DNA of 64,000 nucleotides, taken from positions 3,720,001-3,784,000 of the forward strand of contig NZ_JAJJMM010000001.1 of the NCBI RefSeq assembly GCF_020905295.1, given 5' to 3'. This DNA comes from Flavobacterium piscisymbiosum (GTDB lineage: Bacteria; Bacteroidota; Bacteroidia; Flavobacteriales; Flavobacteriaceae). The notes under the pieces are model-generated. The model was not told the origin of the DNA. It did no database searches and saw nothing but the letters and a program-made list of their open reading frames with translations. This document shows, in pieces, positions 1 to 9,139 of the stretch. Numbering within the stretch: the stretch's first letter is position 1; every line of letters begins with the position of its first letter. A program made the translations under genes and the position numbers.

Positions 1-386
1 ATCAAATCGCCTTTGTCGTTTACTAATTTCGTTTGGTTGTCTTTCGTAATATATTCAGAGCGGCCATCGGCTAATTCTAAAACAATTTCTTTTGATGATT
101 TTGTTTTCTGATTAAAATCGAAAGCCAGTTTTCCTAAACCAAATAAAAACAAAAATACAGCGGCATATTTCAAATACTGAATGGCTTTCTTTTTAGGCTG
201 AACAGCAATTACCGGAGTTGATGCTGTCGAAATATCTTCAGAAAGTGCTGTTAATGCCCAAGTTTTCTTTAGCGTAATAAAATGCTTTTTATTTTCTTCC
301 GAAGCATCAATCCATTCAAACAGCATTTGAACTTCTTGTTCTGAAGCTTCGTTCGAAAGGTATTTATAAATGATTTCCGATGTCAT
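1..386 (-). CDS. FecR-family anti-sigma factor, N-terminal part (truncated by window edge)
   Basis: The gene reads leftward from the ATG at 386 and runs off the window; 128 codons are visible. FecR-type proteins span the inner membrane, hold an ECF sigma factor on the cytoplasmic side and sense an outer-membrane receptor on the periplasmic side. The visible part fits: a helical cytoplasmic region (residues 1-65) rich in acidic and aromatic residues, a lysine cluster PKKK, a membrane helix at about residues 71-89, and the start of a periplasmic FecR domain (IVLELADGRSEYI). The sigma gene lies 67 bp upstream on the same strand, the usual sigma-then-FecR order. The regulated SusC/TonB receptor is expected past the left edge. 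Family call is firm; which receptor it serves is not visible. Confidence 0.85.
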   Translation of the reverse strand, partial: MTSEIIYKYLSNEASEQEVQMLFEWIDASEENKKHFITLKKTWALTALSEDISTASTPVIAVQPKKKAIQYLKYAAVFLFLFGLGKLAFDFNQKTKSSKEIVLELADGRSEYITKDNQTKLVNDKGDL

Positions 387-453
387 ATTTAAGTTTTTGA
401 ACTTCTCGTTTTAGTAAGTACACTTCAGAAATAAAATACCCTACCTTTTATTT

Positions 454-1053
454 TTAATTATTACAAATAAGGATAAAAATTAAGAACAGATAATCTGATA
501 ATTTGGTTTTTAAAATCTTCAAAGCCTTTGTCATATGGGCTTCTACAGCTTTTAAGGTTACTTGCATTTCTTCGGCGATTTCTGCATTTTTTTTATTCTC
601 GAAACGTTTTTTTATAAAAACTTCGCGGGTTTTGGGCGGAAGATCGCTTATCGATTCCTGAATTAAACGTTCAAGTTCGGTCAATTCTAAAGTATCAAAC
701 TGCACGGAGTTTAAGATTTCGATATCCAGTTCTCTTTCTTTTTGGTTTAAAACTTCACTTTTGAATTTATCCTTTACCTTATTATGACGAATCATATTCA
801 GGCATTTCGATTTGGCATAAGTATATAAAAAAGATTGTATACCATTTAGCGATTCGACAGTTTCCTTATTTTGCCACAAATACACAAGAGCTTCCTGCGC
901 CAGATTTTCAGCTTCATCTTTATCATAAATAAACTGAATACTAAAAGCGGTGATTCTGCGAAAGTATTTATCGTAAAAATAAGTGAAAGCAGTTTCGTCT
1001 CCTTCTTTGAAAGATTCAAAAAGATGTAGTTCGAAACTGGTATTATTGTTCAT
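454..1053 (-). CDS. RNA polymerase ECF sigma factor (sigma-70 family, FecI-like)
   Basis: This 199-residue protein is a two-domain ECF sigma factor. Sigma region 2 covers about residues 20-95 and holds the -10-binding helix segment YDKDEAENLAQEALVYLWQN. Region 4 covers about residues 130-190, with LPPKTREVFIKKRFENKKNA followed by a helix-turn-helix (AEIAEEMQVTLKAVEAHMTKA). It lacks other regulatory domains. It sits directly upstream of a FecR-like anti-sigma gene, so it probably forms a cell-surface signalling pair that switches on a TonB-dependent receptor operon, as known for Bacteroidota SusC systems. The C-terminus (LSDYLFLIFILICNN) is unusually hydrophobic for a soluble factor. The family assignment is strong; the regulon is unknown. 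Confidence 0.92.
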   Translation of the reverse strand: MNNNTSFELHLFESFKEGDETAFTYFYDKYFRRITAFSIQFIYDKDEAENLAQEALVYLWQNKETVESLNGIQSFLYTYAKSKCLNMIRHNKVKDKFKSEVLNQKERELDIEILNSVQFDTLELTELERLIQESISDLPPKTREVFIKKRFENKKNAEIAEEMQVTLKAVEAHMTKALKILKTKLSDYLFLIFILICNN

Positions 1054-1267
1054 TATAAGAGAATCACTTTTTAGAAAGCAATATAGGCAATTTAATAAAA
1101 AGACCTTTTTTGCACAGAAAGCGGCAAATATAAAAGTTTATTTATATTAATTCTAAATAAAATTCAAATAAACATCGTTTCAAAAAATATTATTCAGAAT
1201 AAGTGTAAAAAACTCGTTTATCTTATAAGTTATAAGTAAGTTTAATGTTGCTGCGCGTTTGTTTTAA

Positions 1268-1640
1268 CCATATAAGTTATATAAGTAAATGTAAGCTTTG
1301 TGTATTTTGAAGCGTAGAATGTCATATAAGTAATAATCATTGTTGATGAAGTTGAAATAAATAATGAATATGAAAGCCTTAGCAAAGAGAAAAATATCGC
1401 AGAGAACGCTATTTTTTTTATTATTCTTAGCTTTTACAAAAAAGTAAAGTTCGCAAAGCTTTCGATTTAGCTTTGCGGACTCCTATGTACTTTTAAAAGA
1501 ATTCTTTGATGAAAAATCTTTGCGTTCTCTGCGTTAATAATAATTGGGAAATTTAATTTTTATATTTCTCCACAATATTTAACGTCGATTTGTAAAAATA
1601 TACAACACAACCTTAATATGAACTTATATAACTTATATGG
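1268..1640. repeat. Nested palindromic intergenic repeat
   Basis: The outer arms CCATATAAGTTATATAAGT (1268-1286) and its exact complement (1622-1640) enclose arms CGCAGAGAACGC/GCGTTCTCTGCG (1398-1409 and 1522-1533) and an inner GCAAAGCT/AGCTTTGC hairpin (1453-1476). The inner part resembles the repeat at 35103-35241. No coding potential is seen. This looks like a dispersed, non-autonomous repeat family. Confidence 0.7.
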
Positions 1641-1755
1641 TGGAAAAAAAACTTTTTATTCATAGTGCGAAATTGTGCGAAACAACTCTAATATGTACTT
1701 ATTTAACTCAGATGTTGAATTTTTTTTCACTCAACTATTGGTAACTAAATTATAA

Positions 1756-1785
1756 TTTGTATCATTGTAGTATAGAATAGTATAA
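1756..1785 (+). promoter_or_regulatory. Candidate operator/promoter element shared with the susC promoter
   Basis: This 30-bp site has the core TTGTAGTATAGAATAGTATA and starts with TTTG, which could be the end of a degenerate Bacteroidota -7 element. It lies 20 bp before the ATG at 1805. The same block occurs upstream of susC at 11686-11715 with 27 of 30 positions identical and no gaps. It contains three 5-bp GTATA-like steps. A role as operator of the PUL regulator is inferred. Confidence 0.6.
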
Positions 1786-1804
1786 TAACTTAAATTTTTA
1801 TTTA

Positions 1805-3856
1805 ATGAAACAATATCCTTTCCTACTAAAGAGCTTGTTTATGTCCGTTTTACTAACGGTATTTTTTTGCATTCCGGCTTTGGCACAAAAAAGTATTAAA
1901 ATGACATTTGGCAAAAGCGGCATAATTACTTATGATGTAAAACAGAAAACAATTGCTGTTACTCAACACGGGGTAAATGTGTTTAGCGGAGCAAAAACTG
2001 CTGTAGTAGTAAATGGAAAAACAATTGCAGCAAGTTTATATCCTGATGCTGTTTTTGCGAAAGAAACAATTAATGATGATTTGGGAAAAGGACTAAAATA
2101 TACACTTACTTATAAAGAAAATAGCAAGCCTACAGTAGTCCAAAGTTTTTTAACTTATAACAATAAGGGCTATTTTATAACTCAAATAGAAATTTTAGGC
2201 AACGGACAAAAAGTAGCAACCAATTATATTGCGCCATTAGATTTAGGAAAAATAGCTTTCGATAAAATAGAAAATCTGCAAACGGTTTTTGTTCCTTATG
2301 ATAATGATGCCTTCATCAGTTACAATTCTAAAAAATTAGATACAATCGCTCAAAATACAAGTGGTGAGGTTGGAATTATTTTCAATAACAAATCCCGTAA
2401 CGGTTTTATTGTAGGTTCGCTTGAACATACAGTTTGGAAAAGTGCCGTAAAAACCATCAATCAAAACAAACAAGCTTCGTTTTCTGCCTGGGCTGGATAT
2501 TCAGAGAAAGAAAATACGCGAGATAGTATTGCGCATGGTATTGTAAAAGGCGATAGAGTAGCTTCTCCAAAATTTTTCGTGGGTTATTATTCAGACTGGA
2601 GAAATGGGATGGAAGAATATGCAAAAACCAATCGTATCGTAGAGAAACCCTATGTTTTTGCCTGGGACAAACCAACTCCGGTAGGCTGGAACAGTTGGGG
2701 AGTTTTGATGGAGAAAATCAATTTTGAAAACACAACGAAAGTGGCAGATTTCTTTACTAATTCGGTTCCGGAATTTCGTGTTGGTAATACCGCTTATATC
2801 GACCTTGATTCGTTTTGGGACAATATGGTAAAAGGTGGTTTTACCGGAGATTTTAGTAAACTAAAAGAATTTGCTGATTATTGTAAAAAGAAAGGTTTAG
2901 AACCGGGAGCCTATTGGGCACCTTTTACAGATTGGGGCTGGAAAGATGGTCCTAACCGTAAAGCCGAAGGAAGCGATTATACGTTTGGCGAAATGTGGAC
3001 GAAAACCGGAAATACTTATTTTGATTTTGATGGTGCACGTGCTATCGATCCTACACATCCGGGAACGCTTAAACGTGTTGATTATGTGATCAATAAACTA
3101 AAAGAATGCGGTTTTAAAATGATTAAAATCGACTTTTTAGGACACGCTGCCGCGGAATCTACTTCGTTTTACGATAAGGATGTAACGACAGGAATGCAGG
3201 CTTACAAAGTAGGAATGGAACATTTAGTCAATACTTTAGACGGAAAAATGTTGATTTATGCTGCGATTTCTCCCAATATGGCCACTTCACGTTACGCACA
3301 CGTTCGTCGTATTGCGTGCGATGCCTGGAAAACGATCGAGCAAACACAATACACCTTAAATAGTGTCAATTATGGTTGGTGGCAAACGTATTCATACGAT
3401 TATATCGATGCAGATCACGTGGTTTTTGCAGATGTTACAGAAGGAGAAAACCGTGCGAGATTAATTTCGTCTGTTATTACAGGTACTTTAATTACGGGAG
3501 ACGATTACAGTAAAGACGGAATCTGGAGCAAACGTGCAAAAGAATGGCTTCAGAATAAAGAGATGCTTAAAATTGTCGAAAATGGAGTAGCATTCCGTCC
3601 TGTAGAAGGAAATACAGGAAAATTAACCACCGAAGTTTTCGAACAAAAAATTGGCAACAATTGGTATATAGCTGTTTTGAATTACGGAAATATGCCTAAA
3701 AACTATGCACTTCCTTTAGAAAGATTAGGCGTGAAAAAGGGCAACTATAAATTGCAGGATGTTTTTACCGCTCAAAATATCGACGTAAAAAACAACAGTA
3801 TCAATTTAAGTATTGGTTCTAAAGATGCTCGTTTATTTAAAATTGTAAATCGTTAA
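1805..3856 (+). CDS. Secreted alpha-galactosidase-like glycoside hydrolase (clan GH-D, GH27/GH36-like)
   Basis: This 683-residue protein has a signal peptide (residues 1-27, ending ALAQ) and is exported. An N-terminal beta-sandwich precedes a TIM barrel that starts near PVGWNSWG. Clan GH-D features are visible: YIDLDSFWDN, the probable nucleophile D443 in KMIKIDFLG, and the probable acid/base D506 in RRIACDAW. A C-terminal beta-sandwich follows from about residue 610. The predicted reaction is removal of terminal alpha-galactose (or a related sugar) from oligosaccharides. It is the first gene of a tight operon: the esterase starts 4 bp after its stop, followed by a GH36 enzyme. A candidate operator lies at 1756-1785. 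Clan assignment is good; the exact family and linkage are not certain, and alpha-N-acetylgalactosaminidase or beta-L-arabinopyranosidase activity remains possible. Confidence 0.8.
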   Translation: MKQYPFLLKSLFMSVLLTVFFCIPALAQKSIKMTFGKSGIITYDVKQKTIAVTQHGVNVFSGAKTAVVVNGKTIAASLYPDAVFAKETINDDLGKGLKYTLTYKENSKPTVVQSFLTYNNKGYFITQIEILGNGQKVATNYIAPLDLGKIAFDKIENLQTVFVPYDNDAFISYNSKKLDTIAQNTSGEVGIIFNNKSRNGFIVGSLEHTVWKSAVKTINQNKQASFSAWAGYSEKENTRDSIAHGIVKGDRVASPKFFVGYYSDWRNGMEEYAKTNRIVEKPYVFAWDKPTPVGWNSWGVLMEKINFENTTKVADFFTNSVPEFRVGNTAYIDLDSFWDNMVKGGFTGDFSKLKEFADYCKKKGLEPGAYWAPFTDWGWKDGPNRKAEGSDYTFGEMWTKTGNTYFDFDGARAIDPTHPGTLKRVDYVINKLKECGFKMIKIDFLGHAAAESTSFYDKDVTTGMQAYKVGMEHLVNTLDGKMLIYAAISPNMATSRYAHVRRIACDAWKTIEQTQYTLNSVNYGWWQTYSYDYIDADHVVFADVTEGENRARLISSVITGTLITGDDYSKDGIWSKRAKEWLQNKEMLKIVENGVAFRPVEGNTGKLTTEVFEQKIGNNWYIAVLNYGNMPKNYALPLERLGVKKGNYKLQDVFTAQNIDVKNNSINLSIGSKDARLFKIVNR

Positions 3857-3860
3857 CTTA

Positions 3861-5837
3861 ATGCTTATGAAAAAACAGTTTTTTAAGAAAACGATGCTAT
3901 TATTGACGTTACTAATCCTTTCGTCAAATGCGGTTAATGCGACAGTATCATTACCTTCTTTCTTTACAGATAATATGGTGCTGCAGCAAAAAAGCGCCGT
4001 TCCGTTTTGGGGAGAAAGCGATGCGAAATCAGTAAGTATTACGACTTCATGGGATAAAAAAACATACAAAACCAATGTCGAAAATGGCAAATGGAAGGTA
4101 GTTTTTAAAACTCCGGTTTATGGAGGACCGTACACGATTACTATAAATGACGGAACAATTAAAACGCTCAACAATATTTTAATTGGCGAAGTTTGGTTGT
4201 GTTCCGGACAAAGTAATATGGAAATGCCGCTGGAAGGTTGGGGAAAAATCAATAATTATAAGGAAGAAATAGCCAATGCCAATTATCCACAAATACGATT
4301 ATTACAGGCAGAACATATAGAAAGTACTTTACCAGTAAACACACTAAAAGTACAACACGACGGGTGGAATGTTTGCAGTCCTGCAACTATAGCTGATTTT
4401 AGCGCAACGGCTTATTTTTTTGCAAGAAAGATTTACAACGAAAAAAAGATTCCAATTGGGTTAATTCATTCTTCCTGGGGAGGAACACTTATCGAAGCCT
4501 GGACAAGTTCCGGAGCGTTAACCACCATTCATGATTTTGATGCCGAAATTCAGGCGATGAAATCTGAAGTTGATCAGGAGGCTTTACTGAAAAACTATAA
4601 TGCCGATATGACCATCTGGGAAAAGAAATTAGCAGATTCAGATAAAGGATTCCAAAACGCAAAAGCTATTTGGGCAACAGCCAATTTTGATGATTCATCC
4701 TGGAAAACTATGCGATTGCCGGCATTTTTTGAAAATAAAGGATTATCCAATTTTGATGGCGTAGTCTGGTTTAGAAAAAAAGTAAATATTACTTCAACCA
4801 ATGCCGACTTTACCCTAAATTATTTGGCAGATGATGACGATATGATTTGGGTAAACGGAAATTATATTGGCGAAACCAAAGGTTATAATGTAGAACGTCA
4901 TTATACAATTCCGTCAAAGTTCCTCAAAAAAGGCGAGAACTTTATAACAATAAGAGTTTTTGACGGAGCAGGAAACGGCGGAGTTTACGGAGATGAGAAT
5001 TTCACTTTAAAATCAGGAAAAGAAACCATCTCATTAGCCGGAGACTGGAAATATAATATTGGCGCAGATATCAAAGATTTGCCTGCTAAACCTTATTTGG
5101 CTCAAGGCCAAAACAGACCAAGCGCGATATACAATGCGATGATTGCACCTTTGATTGATTATAAAATAAAAGGAGTAATCTGGTATCAGGGAGAAAGTAA
5201 TGCCGAAAGAGCGCATCAATACCAGAAGTTATTTCCACTGTTGATAAACGATTGGAGAGACAAATTTAAAGATAAAAATTTACCGTTTTTCTTTGTTCAA
5301 TTGGCGAATTACAAACAACAAAAAGAACAACCGGGAGATTCAGATTGGGCAGAGTTGAGAGAAGCGCAATTTAAAGCTTTGAAACTATCGAACACCGGAA
5401 TGGCCGTTACAACCGATATAGGGAACGGAGAAGACATTCACCCAAAAAACAAACAAGATGTAGGAGGTCGTTTGGCGAGTATTGCTTTAGCAAAAGTGTA
5501 CAATACCAAAATCGATTATTCGGGACCGTTGTATAAATCGTACAACATAAAAGGAAATACAGTTACGGTTGATTTTGATTTTAATAAAAACATAAAAGCC
5601 AGAGACGATACGCTTAAAGGATTTAGTATTGCAGGATCAGACCAAAAGTTTTATTGGGCTGTAGCCAAAGTAGTAAACGGCAAAGTCGAGGTATATGCTC
5701 AGGAAGTACTAAATCCGGTTGCTGTTCGATACAATTGGGCTGATAATCCTGACGGAAATTTAACGAACGAATCGGGATTGCCTGCATCATCCTTTAGAAC
5801 AGATGTTTGGGCAGGAATTACACAAGAAAAGAAATAA
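3861..5837 (+). CDS. Secreted SGNH-type O-acetylesterase (sialate O-acetylesterase/CE20-like)
   Basis: This 658-residue protein has a signal peptide (about residues 1-28). It carries the marks of the sialate-O-acetylesterase SGNH group: block I with nucleophile S118 in CSGQSNMEMP, GLIHSSWGGTLIEAW, block III-like GVIWYQGESNA, and the catalytic Asp/His pair in DIGNGEDIHPKNK. A beta-sandwich of the galactose-binding/jelly-roll type is inserted at about residues 270-400 (WFRKKVNI, WVNGNYIGE). This architecture is known in esterases that remove acetyl groups from sugars, including xyloglucan acetylesterases of family CE20. It probably deacetylates the glycan so the flanking alpha-galactosidases can act. 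It lies 4 bp after the upstream gene and 15 bp before the GH36 gene. The start could also be the ATG at 3867. The substrate (sialic acid or plant glycan) cannot be told from sequence. Confidence 0.85.
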   Translation: MLMKKQFFKKTMLLLTLLILSSNAVNATVSLPSFFTDNMVLQQKSAVPFWGESDAKSVSITTSWDKKTYKTNVENGKWKVVFKTPVYGGPYTITINDGTIKTLNNILIGEVWLCSGQSNMEMPLEGWGKINNYKEEIANANYPQIRLLQAEHIESTLPVNTLKVQHDGWNVCSPATIADFSATAYFFARKIYNEKKIPIGLIHSSWGGTLIEAWTSSGALTTIHDFDAEIQAMKSEVDQEALLKNYNADMTIWEKKLADSDKGFQNAKAIWATANFDDSSWKTMRLPAFFENKGLSNFDGVVWFRKKVNITSTNADFTLNYLADDDDMIWVNGNYIGETKGYNVERHYTIPSKFLKKGENFITIRVFDGAGNGGVYGDENFTLKSGKETISLAGDWKYNIGADIKDLPAKPYLAQGQNRPSAIYNAMIAPLIDYKIKGVIWYQGESNAERAHQYQKLFPLLINDWRDKFKDKNLPFFFVQLANYKQQKEQPGDSDWAELREAQFKALKLSNTGMAVTTDIGNGEDIHPKNKQDVGGRLASIALAKVYNTKIDYSGPLYKSYNIKGNTVTVDFDFNKNIKARDDTLKGFSIAGSDQKFYWAVAKVVNGKVEVYAQEVLNPVAVRYNWADNPDGNLTNESGLPASSFRTDVWAGITQEKK

Positions 5838-5852
5838 AAAAAATATAATAAA

Positions 5853-8057
5853 ATGAAAAAACACATTACCACTTTAAGGCAATCTTTTGGGATAGCATTT
5901 TTTATGCTGGCGAGTTATTGCAGCCCGGTTTCGGCGCAACAAATTATATCAGTAAAAACAAAAAGTAATGCGCTTGTTTTGCAGGTAACTCCGGGAAAAG
6001 AAGTGAACACCATTTATTTAGGAGAAAAATTAGCAAACGATTTTGATTACGTAAAAATACAAAGTCAGTTCAAACAAGGAACAGATTATTCAGGAATTTA
6101 CAATGCAGCTTATACACCATCAGGTTCTAAAAACTTATTGGAACCGGCGATTGCCGTAACACACGCTGACGGAAATACTTCACTGGATTTGTTATATGTA
6201 GATCATAAAACAACAACGATAAGTACAGGAGTTTCTCAAACCGAAATCACACTAAAAGATAATGTTTACCCAATCGAGGTTCACATGTTTATTCAGTCGT
6301 ATTATGATACTGATGTTATCGAACAATGGACAACGATTAAGCATTCTGAAAAAGGAAATATTACGTTAAACAAATATGCTTCGGCCAATTTGTATTTGAA
6401 AGGATATAACAACTTTTACCTGAACCAATATCATGGTGACTGGGCAAAAGAAATGCAGCCTGAAGAAACCAAACTAACGCACGGAATTAAAGTTTTGGAC
6501 ACCAAATTAGGAGCGCGTGCCAACTTGTTTCAGCCATCTGTATTTATGGTTTCTTTGGATAAACCAGCTACAGAGGATGAAGGAAAAGTATTGTTTGCAG
6601 GTTTAGAATGGTCAGGAAATTTTCGTACCGATCTTGAATTAGATCCGTTAAATAATCTTCGTGTTATTTCAGGGATTAATAATGCAGCGGCGGCTTATTC
6701 ATTGGCAAAAAACACAGTTTTTACAACGCCTAAATTTTGGTATACTTTATCTTCTAAAGGAAAAGGAAACGCAAGCCGTAACCTACACGACTGGTCAAGA
6801 AATTATAAAATATTAGACGGAAAAGGAAGCCGTATGACATTGCTAAACAACTGGGAAGCTACTTATTTTAATTTTGATGAAGATAAATTAAAAGTACTTA
6901 TTGCCGATAGTAAAAAACTAGGCGTTGATATGTTTTTATTGGATGATGGATGGTTCGGAAATAATTTTCCTCGTAATAATGATGATGCAGCTCTTGGAGA
7001 TTGGGACGTAAACAAAAAGAAATTACCAAACGGAATTGGAACTTTGGTACAAACAGCCAAAGACAATCAGGTAAAATTCGGAATCTGGATCGAGCCTGAA
7101 ATGGTAAATCCGGCGAGTGATTTGTACAAAAAACATCCGGAATGGATTATCAAACAACCGGGAAGAACAGAACATTATTTCCGTAACCAATTGGTTTTAG
7201 ATTTATCAAACCCAAAAGTTCAGGATTTTGTTTATGGAGTTGTGGATAATCTTTTTACAGAAAATCCGGAATTGGCGTATATCAAATGGGATTGTAATGC
7301 GGTGATTTATAATGCCTATTCAAGCAATTTAAAAGACAAACAAAATAATTTTTATACAGATTATGTAACAGGATTGTATAAAGTTCTGGAGCGCATTCGA
7401 GTAAAATATCCAAAAGTACCTATGATGCTTTGTTCCGGTGGTGGAGGAAGAGTAGATTATGCGGCATTGAAATACTTTACAGAATTCTGGCCAAGTGATA
7501 ATACAGATCCTTTAGAGCGTGTATATATGCAATGGGAATACTCTTATTTCTATCCTGCATTAACAATCGCTGCACACGTTACAGATTGGGGAAAACAACC
7601 TTTAAAATACCGTACCGATGTTGCTATGATGGGAAGATTAGGTTTTGATATTGTAGTAAAAGATCTGAACGAGAAAGATTTAACTTTTGCTCAGCAGGCA
7701 ATTAAAAACTATAATGCATTGAGCAACACGATCTGGCAGGGAGACCAATACCGTTTGCAAAACCCTTGGGGTAATGATGCGGCATCGGTAATGTTTGTCA
7801 ACAAAAACGGAAATGAAGCGGTAGTTTTTACTTATTCTGTTAATTCCCGTTACGAAGCAGGAACACATTTACCAATAAAATTAAAAGGTTTACAAGCCGG
7901 ACAAAACTATAAAGTAGAAGAAATCAATGTATATCCGGATAAAAAGCCGGTGGTAGAAACTGCCACATATTCAGGTGATTTTTTAATGCAGGTAGGAATT
8001 AACCCGAATGTGAATTCTACTAATACGAGTGTTGTTTTAAAAATTACAAAGGCTTAA
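5853..8057 (+). CDS. Secreted GH36 alpha-galactosidase
   Basis: This 734-residue protein has a signal peptide (MKKHITTLRQSFGIAFFMLA, cleavage near VSAQQ). It has the typical GH36 layout: an N-terminal beta-supersandwich (about 30-330), a TIM barrel (about 340-650) and a C-terminal beta-sheet domain. Diagnostic motifs are LLDDGWFG, the long FGIWIEPEMVNP strand, nucleophile D480 in YIKWDCN and acid/base D549 in FWPSDNTDP. The length matches the family. It removes terminal alpha-1,6- or related galactosyl residues. It is the third gene of the operon beginning at 1805, so two alpha-galactosidase-type enzymes and an acetylesterase are made together. The GntR regulator follows after 62 bp. Confidence 0.93.
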   Translation: MKKHITTLRQSFGIAFFMLASYCSPVSAQQIISVKTKSNALVLQVTPGKEVNTIYLGEKLANDFDYVKIQSQFKQGTDYSGIYNAAYTPSGSKNLLEPAIAVTHADGNTSLDLLYVDHKTTTISTGVSQTEITLKDNVYPIEVHMFIQSYYDTDVIEQWTTIKHSEKGNITLNKYASANLYLKGYNNFYLNQYHGDWAKEMQPEETKLTHGIKVLDTKLGARANLFQPSVFMVSLDKPATEDEGKVLFAGLEWSGNFRTDLELDPLNNLRVISGINNAAAAYSLAKNTVFTTPKFWYTLSSKGKGNASRNLHDWSRNYKILDGKGSRMTLLNNWEATYFNFDEDKLKVLIADSKKLGVDMFLLDDGWFGNNFPRNNDDAALGDWDVNKKKLPNGIGTLVQTAKDNQVKFGIWIEPEMVNPASDLYKKHPEWIIKQPGRTEHYFRNQLVLDLSNPKVQDFVYGVVDNLFTENPELAYIKWDCNAVIYNAYSSNLKDKQNNFYTDYVTGLYKVLERIRVKYPKVPMMLCSGGGGRVDYAALKYFTEFWPSDNTDPLERVYMQWEYSYFYPALTIAAHVTDWGKQPLKYRTDVAMMGRLGFDIVVKDLNEKDLTFAQQAIKNYNALSNTIWQGDQYRLQNPWGNDAASVMFVNKNGNEAVVFTYSVNSRYEAGTHLPIKLKGLQAGQNYKVEEINVYPDKKPVVETATYSGDFLMQVGINPNVNSTNTSVVLKITKA

Positions 8058-8074
8058 AATCTCAAACATTAGTA

Positions 8075-8082
8075 TATATTTG
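8075..8082 (+). promoter_or_regulatory. Possible Bacteroidota -7 promoter element before the GntR regulator
   Basis: TATATTTG fits the TAnnTTTG consensus known for Flavobacterium and Bacteroides promoters and lies 38 bp before the ATG at 8120. No clear TTG -33 element is seen at the right distance, so the regulator may also be read through from the GH36 operon. Confidence 0.35.
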
Positions 8083-8119
8083 TAATTGATTTCTAAATAA
8101 ATACCTATTAAAACGTTTT

Positions 8120-9136
8120 ATGAAGCAAATTATCCAACAGATAAAAAATCTGGAATCCATCAATTCCTTATCTAAACATGAGCAATTGGTTCAGGGTATA
8201 ATTAATGCCATTGATGAAAAAGTGGTTACAAAAGGCGATTTACTGCCATCTGTAAATACATTTATAAGTGAATTGGGTTTTGCGAGAGAAACCATTGCCA
8301 AAGCTTATAAAGAACTTGTGCACAGAGGAATTATCGAGTCAAAAAACCGATTGGGTTATTTTGTTGCGACCAATGATGTAAAACAAGAGCTAAAAGTGGC
8401 TTTGCTAATATTTGCATTTGATATTTTTCAGGAAACGTTTTACGAGAATTTCAGAAAAGGTCTTGGAAAGAACATTCAGCTGGATATCTTTTTTCACCAC
8501 AATAATTTTGATACGTTCGAAAGTATTGTTCAGAATATAAAAGGAAAATACGGCATGTTTGTTATTGCTCCAATTCCGAGTAAAAAAACACCGGCTGTTT
8601 TAAAACAATTGCCTACCAATAGAGTGTTACTGGTAGACCGTTTTATAGAAACAGATGAAGATTATAATTATGTTGCACAAGAGTTTGGAGATTCTTCTTA
8701 CAATGCTTTTGTGCAGCTTAAAGATAAAATTAAAAAATACGACGAGATCATTTTCTTCTTTAAACCATCATCTGCAGAACCTGATGAAATCTTAAATTCA
8801 TTTAAAAGATTCATGAAGGATTATGATATTAAAGGAGTTATCAAAGAAGAGTATGTATCCGGTTCTCTTGAAAAAGGAAAAGTGTATTTCACGATTCACA
8901 ATCTTGAATTGTGGGAAATGCTGAAAGACTCCAAAATCAAAGGGCTTAAAATAGGTTCAGACATTGGTTTTATTTCGCATAATGATGATATCGTAAAAGA
9001 AATTATTTTTGACGGAGTAACTACATTCTCTACAGATTTCTCTGAAATGGGAAAAAAAGCAGCTAATTTTGTTTTGAATCGTAAAAAGATTCAGGAGATT
9101 GTTCCAACAATTTTAGTTGATAGAAATTCGCTGTAA
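8120..9136 (+). CDS. GntR-family transcriptional regulator with LacI-like sugar-binding domain
   Basis: This 338-residue cytoplasmic regulator has an N-terminal winged helix of the GntR type (about residues 12-80; DLLPSVNTFISELGFARETI and HRGIIESKNRLGYFV). The rest (about 90-335) is a periplasmic-binding-protein-like effector domain ending FVLNRKKIQEIVPTILVDRNSL, as in LacI sensors. The same architecture is found in Bacteroides FucR-type repressors that sense monosaccharides. It sits between the alpha-galactosidase operon and an SSS symporter whose ATG is 3 bp after its stop, so regulator and transporter are co-transcribed. It is a candidate for binding the paired sites at 1756-1785 and 11686-11715. 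The effector (galactose, fucose or another sugar) is not visible in the sequence. Confidence 0.88.
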   Translation: MKQIIQQIKNLESINSLSKHEQLVQGIINAIDEKVVTKGDLLPSVNTFISELGFARETIAKAYKELVHRGIIESKNRLGYFVATNDVKQELKVALLIFAFDIFQETFYENFRKGLGKNIQLDIFFHHNNFDTFESIVQNIKGKYGMFVIAPIPSKKTPAVLKQLPTNRVLLVDRFIETDEDYNYVAQEFGDSSYNAFVQLKDKIKKYDEIIFFFKPSSAEPDEILNSFKRFMKDYDIKGVIKEEYVSGSLEKGKVYFTIHNLELWEMLKDSKIKGLKIGSDIGFISHNDDIVKEIIFDGVTTFSTDFSEMGKKAANFVLNRKKIQEIVPTILVDRNSL

Positions 9137-9139
9137 TGT

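Larger units (their letters stand above)
1054..1804. other. Intergenic region with nested inverted repeats and the promoter area of the first glycan operon
   Basis: No credible gene is seen. The spacer separates divergently transcribed genes. It holds an outer 19-bp inverted repeat (1268-1286 and 1622-1640, unit CCATATAAGTTATATAAGT). Inside it is a second pair of arms (CGCAGAGAACGC at 1398-1409, complement at 1522-1533) around a GCAAAGCT/AGCTTTGC hairpin at 1453-1476. The right end, about 1740-1800, holds the promoter and operator area of the alpha-galactosidase operon. Confidence 0.7.
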
